From assembly GCA_003640385.1 (NCBI GenBank), contig RCAB01000344.1:1-64000 (forward strand): a stretch of DNA of 64,000 nt, given 5' to 3'. The stretch's first letter is position 1, and every line of letters starts with the position of its first letter. Origin of the DNA: Setaria digitata. Its lineage: Eukaryota; Nematoda; Chromadorea; Rhabditida; Setariidae. The position numbers and the translations under genes are program-made. Of this stretch, positions 12,052 to 23,100 are shown in pieces. The notes under the pieces were generated by a model. That model worked only from the letters and a program-made list of their open reading frames with translations. It was not told the origin of the DNA and did no database searches.

Positions 12052-12245
12052 AAAAAACCCAAATAAAACTGGTCTTACTGAACAGTTTGAAACGGAAAGC
12101 TTACCCTTCCCATAAATTAAAACGATATGGAAAAATTAAACATGAAAGGTGTTTCACGCTTAAACATTCTTGTATAGTTTTACATAGTGTCGAAAGAAAA
12201 AATTTGTTCTTCACCGACTACTATTCACAGTTCAAATAAAATGAA

Positions 12246-13826
12246 TCAAAATGAGAACAAATCAATCCTTGATTCAAATAAAGCACGCATGCAGCAAGTT
12301 TCTGGTGTAAATCCACCAGCATATCGGCTACCAGTGATTTGCAGGACATGCTGCAAGTATCCCATCCGACATAAATCCTCCGGTTCCGGAAGTGGCGGTC
12401 CGTTTATGGTAAGTTCCAGTGGGCGATACACAAATGGAGCACCACTGATACGTATTGGTGCAAATGATGCCGTGTCGAGACGTTTCTGTTGTGCTTCTGC
12501 AATTAGAGCATTGTGCTAAGTCAAAAAATAAAATCAAGAACGACGAAATAGGAAAAGTAAGTTTAATTGGTCACATAATAAAACAATGTCAACTCTTTCT
12601 GGAAGCTCCCAGAAAAGGAATCTGAATTAACTGTAAAAGGAAAAAGAGAGATTCTCCATACAAGTTATTCACGGCAAGAATTTCTTCAAGTGAAACTTGA
12701 ATCGTTACCCATTTTAGACTTCTTACGCCTTGCTGCCTCTTCTTTTTCGGCAAGCTCTGCTTCAATCTGTCGCTTTCTTTGGCGATCCAAAATCACTTCA
12801 GCAGGCAAATCGGATTCACGAAGCTCGTCAATTATTGCTTTAGCTTTGTTTATACCAATCTTTTCGGAACCTTCCTGAAAAACCCCCAGTTTTCATAAAA
12901 ACCCAAGATTTACGGAAACATCATGACAGGGAATTGTTATTACTTCTTCGTCGCCAGTAATCTCTACAGCATGCTTTTTCCTTTTTTGCTCTTCTTCCAA
13001 CATTTGCAAGACCCATATTTGATCTTCATCGAGCTAAAAAAGATTTGTTTGAGACTTAAATTGGCTCACCACCATCTGGGTAGATCTTTTCTAAAACATA
13101 TCGGTCATCTTATAAATATCTTGTGAAGAATTACTACAAAAATAAGATTTTTCACATATCTACATACCTTGCGCTTATTTCTTTCGATGAGTTCACTATT
13201 CTCCAACTTAAAACGGTTAATTTCGGCTTCCATCTCCTCAACATCAATGTTATAGACCAAATTCATAACTATCGTTTCAAATCGTTCCAAATAATTATTG
13301 AAATCGAGAAGTGTTGGAAAATCTGTCCGTTTCAAATTATAAATCTAAAATAGTTGATAAAATGATGAAGGACTTTACCAAGATGGCTAGAATGACATGA
13401 CGTACTGATTTTCCTGTTCTTAAATGGAAAGAAAAAAAAACCCCAACACAATTAAAAACTGAAGAAGATACCTTTTTAAGCTTTTTACGAATATGATTTT
13501 CTTTTTCCACCATTGGATCATCAAAGATTTGTTCCCAGAATCCTTTCTTCCATAAAATCTTCCCACACTGTGGACAAGGTCCACTGTTTCGAGCGAAAAG
13601 ATTTTCCACACAATTCCTAAGATTTGCGAATGATCACTATTGTTATTTCTGAATTAAATCACACATCTTCCAGCAAAGAAACATTATTGGAGAGAAATTT
13701 TCTTTTTTGGGTAGAATAATCAATCTGATTAGTAAACCTGCATAACGGATGACCGCATTCATTGACCATCATCAACATTGTTCGATTATTATACTCTTTA
13801 GCTTTGCATTTTGGACATTCACGCAT
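12246..13826 (-). CDS. mnat-1: CDK-activating kinase assembly factor MAT1 (TFIIH subunit)
   Basis: MAT1 joins CDK7 and cyclin H into the CDK-activating kinase and anchors it to TFIIH. The first exon (13738-13826) and second (from 13616) encode a C3HC4 RING: ECPKCKAKEY, then NECGHPLCRNCVENLF, then GPCPQCG. The MAT1 signature follows (GFWEQIFDDPMVEKENHIRK near 13500-13560; TDFPTLLDFNNYLERFE near 13270-13330), then a charged, probably coiled-coil middle (12690-13230). The C-terminal exon (12246-12515) has YRPLELTINGPPLPEPEDL and GYLQHVLQI, as in the human C-terminus. It stops with TGA at 12246. Length and domain order match the roughly 310-residue human protein. The start lies only 9 nt after the ISD11 stop, on the same strand, so this cistron seems to share a transcript with ISD11. 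Confidence 0.93.
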
Positions 13827-13835
13827 TTTATATCT

Positions 13836-14389
13836 TCATGCGAAACTGTCCGTAATGTCCCAAGCCGATTTCTTATTAGAACTTTTCTCCTCTACTACAA
13901 GTTTCGAGCTAGGATAACTTTGATACAGAGCAGACTGACGACGAATTACTTGTAGTAGGTCCTGACACTTCTGGAAAAAGCATAGTACCAGAATGAATAG
14001 ATGTCCACTGTCGGGATATGTAAACAATGGACCTATGTTGAACGGTCATTAAAAGCACAACGATGGAGCCTGGAAAAGGTCACGAAGAACGAAAGAGGTA
14101 CCTCGTGGAACTCCTTCTCTGAGATATCGTTACTTTTCACAGCTGCTGCAAAATGATCACGTATCCTTCGTTTGAAAAACTGCCGGTAATTGTACTGTGG
14201 AAACTGCAAAATAATTAAGAGCAATTCGTGTAGCTGACACTGAGGATGCAACTCCGAGGATACTCCTCAACATCAGCACTGCATCGTTGAAGCTCCATCA
14301 ACAGGAGACCTGAGGACACGTACCTGGGTTGCGGACCGCTGTAACTGCTTGTAGAGACGAATCCAACTGACCTGCGGAACGCTTCCCAT
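13836..14389 (-). CDS. lyrm-4: LYR-motif Fe-S cluster assembly factor ISD11 (LYRM4)
   Basis: ISD11 is the small mitochondrial partner that stabilises the cysteine desulfurase NFS1 and is required to make iron-sulfur clusters. Three exons splice cleanly: 14324-14389 (MGSVPQVSWIRLYKQLQRSA), 14102-14203 (FPQYNYRQFFKRRIRDHF) and 13836-13970 (CQDLLQVIRRQSALYQSYP), giving 100 residues against 91 in human. The LYR motif appears as LYK in RLYKQLQR. The family signatures YNYR, RRIRD and VIRRQ are all present and in order. Donors are GTACGT and GTACCT; acceptors are TTTTGCAG and TTTTTCCAG. The stop TGA is followed by nine bases and then the MAT1 ATG. No obvious mitochondrial presequence is visible, which is usual for this family. 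Confidence 0.93.
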
Positions 14390-14722
14390 CACACGAAGCA
14401 CCGTTGAACATTCGCTCCTTTTATTTTTCAGTTCATCTCCATACACTATCTGCGTATTCACTACTCCACCGCAGTTTCTTCTCACTTCCAATTCTCTTCT
14501 TTTCTCTTTTTCTTTTGATCTTTCCAACACTTGATTATTTCCACGGTCTCCTTCCACTACCGATCATGTCTTGTATGCTTCTCTCTCTCTCCCTTACTCA
14601 CGTTATTTATCCTTGCTCTTGATTTTTGTTACTTTCCCTAAACACACTCTTTAATGTATCTAAACTATCGTGCATAAACAATCGCTATCGAAGTTCCAAC
14701 ATTTCTTACAACACTATTGCAG

Positions 14723-15264
14723 CTTGGACGATCCGAACAGAGGCTAGCTATTCTCGAGGTATTGCATTAAATGCAAGAGTCAGTCCCTAGCTACCGTGAT
14801 GTTCCTTTCCGTTATTTATCTAAATAATTTCATATACATAAGCAGAAAAAAGGTGTTGCAGGCTTTGCTAAGGCTATCGTTCCTCGACCAGGATTTAAGA
14901 AACTGTGAAGGCGCTGACATCAAACGTGCACGTCCGTTTTCTGAAAATGCTTTACAACTCCTCGGGCCAACGATCAGTGGATTTCTGTAGTTCCATACAA
15001 TCAACTTTTCGCCATAACCACATTTCAGCAAGAAACAACGATTTCTTTTATTATATCATTTAGTTCACAATTTACAGATTTTCTTTTGTTTTAGATATCA
15101 GGCTGTCGTGCGTGGTTAGTGCCACCTTACTGGTTGCGTTGGATCAGCTTCGATGGCTGGCCATAAATAGACATACTCAACTTTTGATGTTTGTTCATTA
15201 CAGCTCAAAGAGACAAAAACTTGGTTCCAAACGATCCAAGTTCTTTATAAAACTTTTTGATTGA
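14723..15264 (+). other. Coding-like exons of an unrecognised plus-strand gene
   Basis: Three stretches have splice-like borders and raised GC: 14723-14758 (after TTGCAG; LGRSEQRLAILE, donor GTATTG), 14862-14976 (after TTGCAG; includes ALLRLSFLDQDLRNCEGAD) and 15095-15264 (after GTTTTAG; includes TLLVALDQLRWLAIN, stop TGA). Joined in that order they keep one frame for 106 codons. If the middle piece is not spliced it ends at its own stop at 14990. No start codon or first exon was found and the family is not recognised. It would be divergent from ISD11 (start 14389), perhaps sharing its promoter region. Confidence 0.25.
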
Positions 15265-17170
15265 TATTTGGGCTATTTCTGTTAGTGATATTGTTGCGAG
15301 ATGCTCCTTATGCTTCAAAAAATACTCTTTTCTTCATTTTCTCTATAATATAGATAAATATAATTTGTGAGTTTGGAATAAACACAAGGTAAAAAGAACC
15401 ACAGCAATAAATTCAAATTAAGCGTTTATATTTACGGTACATGGGAATGTATTACTCCATGAAATAGCAGCTTCAAAGATAGAAAGACTAGTCCATCAAC
15501 TTAATCAAATTTTTGGAAAAAATTGTGCATTACCTGAAATCAACTTTAAAGGCTGAACTTAATTGAATGAGGATCACAGATTCCTGGAATTATTTGAGAT
15601 ATTTTTTCTTTCTTTCTCTTTCTACATACACACAATATTGGAGTACCGCTGAAAAGCGGCTTCAGCATCATTATCATCGCAGAAGATAATTTAGTAAGAG
15701 AACTGAAAAACCAATAGTTCGGCAAGAATCACGTTTCTTTTTTCCCTTTTTTTTTTTTTGAATTCCGAGTAAGTTCGATAAAGTCCGAATCAAGCGACAT
15801 CAACTTTACTTTTGATGGGGTTTTAATGCGGTAAGAAAAATTAATATAAATTATCAAATTTAACCGGTTTTTAGAATTCATCAATCCACTGGCTGAAAGG
15901 CAGTGTTAGGCTTTTCAGAAAAGTCCTTCAGCTAAGTCACAACAAAACCTATTTTGGTTCTGAAGCTTTTAAGATGCATGTCATCAACCTGGAGCTTTAG
16001 AATTTATGAGCTAAACCAATGGCACTGGTGCATTAGTGTTAGCAGTAAATTAGGAACAAAGGTGATACTTCCTGTTTTAAACAAAAGAACAAGACATCCA
16101 ATGCATCTTTTGCGGTATAAGTTTTACGAAATTCCAGTTCCGGATTGGCTATTCTACCATCCTGAGATGCTGAAACCCGAAGTTGATTCTCCACCAAATC
16201 AACTGCCGAAAAGTTGATGGAATTGAAAAAGTGACGCATAAGTTACCCTCCCATTCACCATGTATCGGTGCTGATGCAATGGATTAGGTTACAATAAACA
16301 AATAAGCCTCAAATATTACTATTTAAGATACGATGGCACGAATTATTAATGACCTTTAACTCCAGTGGCATACCAAACATTACGGATTATTACTTAGCAA
16401 ATGATGTACCTATTTCAAATTTAATTGGAGTCAAACAGAATTTTATTCGATCAATATTTGTATAGAGAAGACGCACAGTTCCTAACTATAAGAAATTTTT
16501 ATTCTTATATGTTTGGTGTATATGGACAAAACCACTGATGCAGATTTTTCCTTTTATACTTCAAAGAGTTTGGGGTCAACAGAAAGATATTTAAAGCAAA
16601 AAAGAAGCACCGGGAATCAGATCCCGACAGATGGATAGCGATATTCCACTATCACTATTTTTAAAGTTGTGAGCAAATTAAGGAACACAAACTCAACAAT
16701 TATATACAACAACATCGACATGATATACAAAAAGCAACTTATGAATTAAGTAAAATGCTAGTTATAAAATCTGCGATGATTATCCTTGGCAGTATTGTCA
16801 ATAAGAAAAAGAACTATAGCACGCAGCAAAATAATCAAATCGTATTATTAGCTAAGCATACTTCATGTACAGCAACAAAATGTGCAAACAATATGTGCTT
16901 CATTTTTTCTCTTTTTAAAAAATTTAACAAGTCTTTTCTTTCTAACAGAATTAAACTAACGTACCAATCTAGTCCAGCCAAGAAACAGAAGTTTTATCCA
17001 TCTTTAAGTGTTAATGAAAATATCACTGTGAAAGACATAATTATGTTGGAATTTAAAAATTTGCATACGAATGATGGGTTCAAATTCACCCTGTGCATAA
17101 AAGAACAGGAAAAAGATATCAAACTACTAAAAAAGAAAAAAAAAAAAGACAGATTATTATACAATATATA
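15265..17170. other. No supported gene; 3' flank of TRRAP
   Basis: This AT-rich interval lies between the plus-strand candidate exons and the TRRAP stop codon. It must contain the TRRAP 3' UTR on the minus strand. An open plus-strand stretch at 15954-16217 has some exon-like composition (ends EIPVPDWLFYHPEML then a proline-rich tail) but has no recognised homologue or clear splice partner. Another open stretch at 16755-17243 runs antisense into the TRRAP last exon and is not supported. Confidence 0.5.
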
Positions 17171-20100
17171 TCAAAACCAAGGATGCAAGCGTGGATCTAA
17201 AAGTGCCAAATTTTCGTCTTTACGTGCCTCTCGTGTTAACTGAGCAACACATTCAGCTAAGCTTTCCATTTTATATAAATCTAAAACACGTTTCCCTTAT
17301 TTCACATGCCGTATAATACAAATTATGAAATTCCATCTGTGACAGGAATGATATTTTATTGATATTGGGTATTTTTTTTATCTCTGAGAAGAAATGGGAA
17401 AAAGATGAGAACTACCACGATGATATTTCTGCAAATCTCTTAATTCAGTAAAAACAGATAGCAATAATAAGAGATTTTTATCAAATAAATGGGAAACTAA
17501 CCATCTAATCTGCTTTGCAGTAATTTTCCAGCACTTTGTGCTAACCTAAAAATTTCCGTCGTAGTCATCCTTCCTTGTTGAGCAAGTGTATCCCACAGAA
17601 AAAGTTGAGCATAGGTAACAATCTTTCGCACATACAAACATCGAACTGTAGCAACCATTGCACAGTTGTAATGACCTGAACTTTGGGAATGCCAAATATG
17701 ATGGAGTTAGATGCAGCTGCGAAAAGATTTAGTTAAATATGAAATTTAAAATGGAACTATTTTAATTTTTTCTATTTTCTTTTACTTTTTAAAATGATGA
17801 TCATTAATACAAACCTTCAACGGAGAGACCCAGAAATCTGTGTAAATTTGGCGACATTCGATATGGCACTATTCGATCAACTTCCAGTTGCACTGAAATT
17901 TTTTTCTATACGCAGTTTTCGATATAATTAAGTTTACAAATTATGCAGTATGCTAAAAATTTCTTCATAATCTTGCTTTCAAAAATAACTCACTTACCAA
18001 TCTAATAATGGAAAAGAAAAATTAAGAATAATGATCCTTTAATAAAGAAACCCTACAAGTTTCTCGCTTTAATCCAAAGAGGTAATCGACATTCATTGTT
18101 TGTCCAGTCCTCATGTTCAGAAAAAGGCCACGCAAGGTTACTGGACTGAGATGAAGAATATATTCGCAAATGGAAAGCACAGACATGTTTGAAGCCACCT
18201 GTGCATATAAACTTCAGGAAAAATAAATAAAAATAATTTACATAAAACATTGGTCACTTGAATAACCGACAAATTTGGGCTTTAGAGAATCAATACAATT
18301 AAATCACTTAACATTATAGAATTGAATTTACAAGTGACTTTACATTATAGAATTTTATTAAGTCTATTAATTTCCTTCTTAGAAATAGAACAGAAATAGA
18401 TCCAGAAGAGATTCTAATATGGAGAACATTTTTTTTAGCATGGAACTTGAAGCTGTTAGTATAAGGAACCCAGGTAACATTTATTAGTTCTACACGCATC
18501 CAAACATTGCATGGTCACTAAAAAATAAGGCATCAATTATAGTATCAAGTCTTGACCTGCTTTCGAACGGTGTAGTAGTGGGTAGGGTCTTCATAACGAG
18601 GGATGATCCATCTGTAAAGCGAATCATCTGGTAATATATCTTTAGAAACATTACGAAACTCATCAAGCAGCAGTTGATTCGTTTTAACATGGGATCTTGC
18701 CAGACGATCATAAAACCTGCAAATATGATTCAACATGGTTGGCTAAGATGTTGGCTTGTACTTTCAGTTTCTTTAGAAACCGTCAACTCCAAGAAGTGAC
18801 ACAAATCAAGAAATTATTTCAAACAATTTTGATTTCCATCAGACAAATTATTAATTCCTCAACATGGTAATGGCACAACCGACAGATGCACAGACCGACA
18901 GACTAAATCCTATCATAATTGAACAGTAGAAAAGATCACGCCCATCTTTCTATTTAGTTAAATATCCCATTTTCAATGATGTTTTTCTTTAAATTTTCAT
19001 TTCATGCTAATAAACTGCTTTCTCGCAACATATTTTAAGTTCTAGTGTAGATAATTTTATGACGGATCGGTCCAGTTCCAGAACTTTTCTCAATAGTCTT
19101 AACTGCTCATGTATAGGAAGACTTACCTCTGGACCAGTGCAGATGAAGACGACATGTCAGCTTTGTTTTTTAAAATACCATTTAAAACTTCCTCAAACGT
19201 ATGAAGAGAATTCATTTTATTAGTACATTCCAACAGTGACACGTTACCAATATATGCGAAATGTGGCACTGCTAGTTGCAGGAATCGTCGACATGTTTCC
19301 TGGAATGAGATTCAGTAATCTTGGTATCTAAACTGCTTACCAGCACCAAAAATCTTTCCCCATCAGTTTAGCAAAGGATCTTAAAAAGTAAAAAATAACA
19401 AAATGTATAAACTTGAAACGGGTAATAAAAACAAGTTAATATATAAAATGGATATGAAGCAGAAAAAATAATGAGTATAACAGTAAACAACAATTAGAAA
19501 TTTAAAATATAAGACCTTTTCCTTAGTAAGGAAATGATTAATCAAAGCAAAAAGCTGATGTATCCCAGAAGCACCTCGGTTTATATCATAATGTTTAGTT
19601 AAATAATAACAGTATACCTGAAAAACAAAACACTGATTTCTTTACCTTGTTAGATGTTGAATATAATGAAAAAATAGTAGCCACCATACTACCAATTAGC
19701 TAAAAGAATTTAATCATCTAGTCCAACTTTCATGTTATTAACAGAAGACAATTCTGATCCAACTTTCTCAACTGAACTTCAAATTTTCTTGAATAAAACA
19801 TACTCTTCCACTCAGTGCTCGAACTGAAATTCGACGTGTAATCATATCAGCCTTTCGAATCACAAAGTAGTAAGGCATAAAGCGATAGATAATTGATGAA
19901 AATTCCTTGCTCTAAAAAAAAAAAAGAAAAAAAAAAAGAAAAAACTGAGAATAATAAAATAAACGAAAACTAAAGAGGTAATTTAATTCCTGCTAAACCA
20001 GCTATTAACATCAATCCTTACTTCTTAAAAGAAAAAAAAAAAAAAAAAAACTCCCGTGAAAGGAAATACTGTTTTCAGAAAAGAAGTACCCTCGTTGCAT

Positions 20101-23100
20101 AATGTGCGTTGAAGATTTCAATATTTGCGACTTTACATGAGTAAGATGCCAGACTTTGACTGATATTTCGTATCAACTTTTTACTAAAAAAAAAAGTCAA
20201 AAATCATTGTTTTGCTCTATTCTTGGTCCAAAACACATCGTTTTGATAATAACTAGCGCTCTTCACATTTCCTTGAAAAATAATTTATCTATTAACCATG
20301 TTAATTTATTAAAGAAGAAATCTTAACTATTATCTACTCAAGAAAAGTTAACACGCTTCTCACACTGTTTCATGACTAACTGACCTGGCACTTTATAATC
20401 ATTTCCTCACTACTCTAGTTTCAACAACGTCGCAGAGGAGATGAAATTTCAAGTTTGAAAATAAAACCTTGGCAATTTATCGAATTTCGCAGTTAAAAGT
20501 GATGACCACTTTACAACTACGTTCAATAAATCCATTAACTTGTCGTTCCTTCCTTTCTGGATATTAAAAGCAGATCCGATATCCAAAGCACACTTTTTAA
20601 TGTCCTTAAACAGAAGAGGCAAATAACAATTTTCGGGGGCGACTGAATCACTGGAGAACAGAAAACGTAGTTTTATTTCCTGTCACTGTGTGATTAGTTC
20701 TGATAAGTTAAAGCAATCAACAATTATTTCAAAAAGGAAGCGCGATGAAATACCTCACTGATTTCTTCAAAACAGCTAAAATCATTTAACGAATATCGCC
20801 AGCTTTCGATTTCTGACAGAAAATCTTCAGGGATCAAAATAGATGTAAGAGAATCCAGATTCTTATAAGCGAACCTGAAGCTCAATACATTCCTTTTCTC
20901 TATAAAATTTAGGTAGCAATAACTTCATTATCCACAACGCAGCTCAGTAATTAAAGAACTAATCAAATATAAGATTAAACAAAATTATAAAGAAAGTGGA
21001 TATTTAAGAAAGGCACAATAACGAAAAATTTCAAAACTATTGGCGAACATTGTTGTAGGATAACCATATAAATTTTACCGTTTGCTAATAAAAGAAAACT
21101 TTACCCAAACAATCGTTCCTTTAACTGGTTCACTTTTTGTAACGTGTACTCCAGCCAATGTTCTTTCACATTGTTCAGTTCAAATAACAAACGACAAAGG
21201 GATGATATTTCGACAGGTCGGCTTTGACATAACTTGCGAATTATATCACGAAACAATTCCTGCGAGGTAACGGGCTTATCTTCATCATTCTTCAAAGGTT
21301 CAAAAGCTGAAAAAAAATAGTAGAGAAGAAAGTGAAAGTTATGCCCCAGACATCGAAATCAAACCAGTAAATGTTACAAGGAAGCAAAACCATGCTGTTT
21401 AAATCAAGTGAAAAAATATATTAACAATAAAAGATCTCTATCACTTTTTGTTGTAAAAGTGGACATATGTGCATCTTATGTTTTCTAGATAAATCACTTC
21501 ACTACAGTAAAATAACAGTTGTAAGTACAAAACTTTTTCAAAGTTTGGACTTACATATTGTAGTTCAATTTATCTCAATATCATTCTTGACGAGAAAAAA
21601 AAAAGAATAAAAACCATTAACAAACACTATGATTGATACGCACAGCAATCGTAATGCATTTAAGCAAGGGTGAATGCATATTTCATTCCTATTTTGCACA
21701 GTTTTAAGAGACCAAAAATATGCATTCGATCCCTTAGGATCTAACACCCATAATGGAAGTCTAGAATCCTGCACTAATTGAATAAGCAGACAAACAGATT
21801 TAAACAATTAAAGAACTATAATAAGTGTAATAAGTTTGCGAAAATTAACAAATATTACCTGTAGAAACATTTTCGAGAATAAAGTCAAGCGGCTGTGCGG
21901 CAGCAAGGGCATAGAGAACTTGCTGTTCGCTTGATTCGCCGACATGTAAAATGATACGAGCCACGGCTGCAGATGGACGTGTTTGTAATTCAGCAACCAG
22001 CTGTGGTAACCTTAAAATGACTTGTAGACTCAGTCATGTTGGCGTAATAATGATAGCAACCAACCATGGCGGTAAATTTTTCTTTGAACATGAAGTTGAA
22101 AATAAAAATACTATATAGATTACACTACTTTAACTTAGGTAAATGATTAACAGTACTAGGTCCCCTTAAGCAGCATTTAGGTTCCCTACATGAACCATAA
22201 AGAATTTCCACCAGCAACATTTTTGTTAGTAAAGCTGCTATTTTTTTTTTTTTTTTTTTCAAACGAAACGACTGACTACTGCACTGGTATACATACTGTT
22301 CACTAATTGAAATGCTTAACAGAAAAATTATGCAAATCTAATAAATATTTCGTAAAGAATTTCTCTTGAAAAAATAAGATTGATATAGAAACTGAAATTC
22401 GAAGCCTATCAAACTCAGATAAAATTTTAACAAGAATAAGTGTATAAAATGGATCATATTTCTTGAAATAACCAACCAAGGTAGCCAATTATTCGCCGGT
22501 ATATCAATACCATGCTTTTCCAATGTAGCGTCCATCCTCTCCTCAACTTTCTTTCCATAAGCAGATAATTTCTAAACAAAAGTAAGTACACTATAGGGAA
22601 AGGTATTGGTGTATATGTCGAAAAACATATATATATACACTCCCAACAAGCATATAATTATTGATTACAGAAATAGAATAAATATTCATTTCTACTAATT
22701 CGAATCCAAAATAGATGAATCAGGGACGGACTTTCATGAGCCAAAGTAAGCGCGCAACATATTTTCGTGCTCTTAATTCATTTTCCATCCTTGCACCTTC
22801 AGTTATTCCAACCAGTGCTTCCAAGCCTGCATTCAGTGCTGCCTCCTCTGTGCTAAAGGAATTACTTGTGAATAAACTCGGAAAAGGATTTCTATGTATA
22901 AATGAAGAAAAGTAAAGAAATGAATGAGTCAAACCTCTACAATCGAAAAAGCTACATTTTCCAAACTGCCTCAAAAATTGGTCCATTCTTTCTTACCACT
23001 GCAAGTACTTCGGTTGCACTACGAGACGAAAATTATCAAATTTTAAGATGACAAACTTTTCAACATCTAATCGGCCTTCAAGAAAGTCGGCCCAATGCAA

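Noticed and set aside
15954..16217. 87-codon plus-strand open frame ending in a proline-rich tail
   Set aside because: Composition is somewhat exon-like, but there is no homologue I recognise, no clear splice partner, and an overlapping minus-strand frame of similar length.
16604..16665. tRNA-like signals on the minus strand: an A-box-like TAGTGATAGTGG, a B-box-like GGATCTGATTCC and a following T run
   Set aside because: The spacing between boxes is too short for a normal tRNA, the T-loop lacks TTC, and no matching 5' acceptor strand is present. At most a decayed tRNA fragment.
16755..17243. 162-codon plus-strand open frame
   Set aside because: Its 3' part is antisense to the verified TRRAP last exon. 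The rest is AT-rich and low in complexity, with no recognisable domain.
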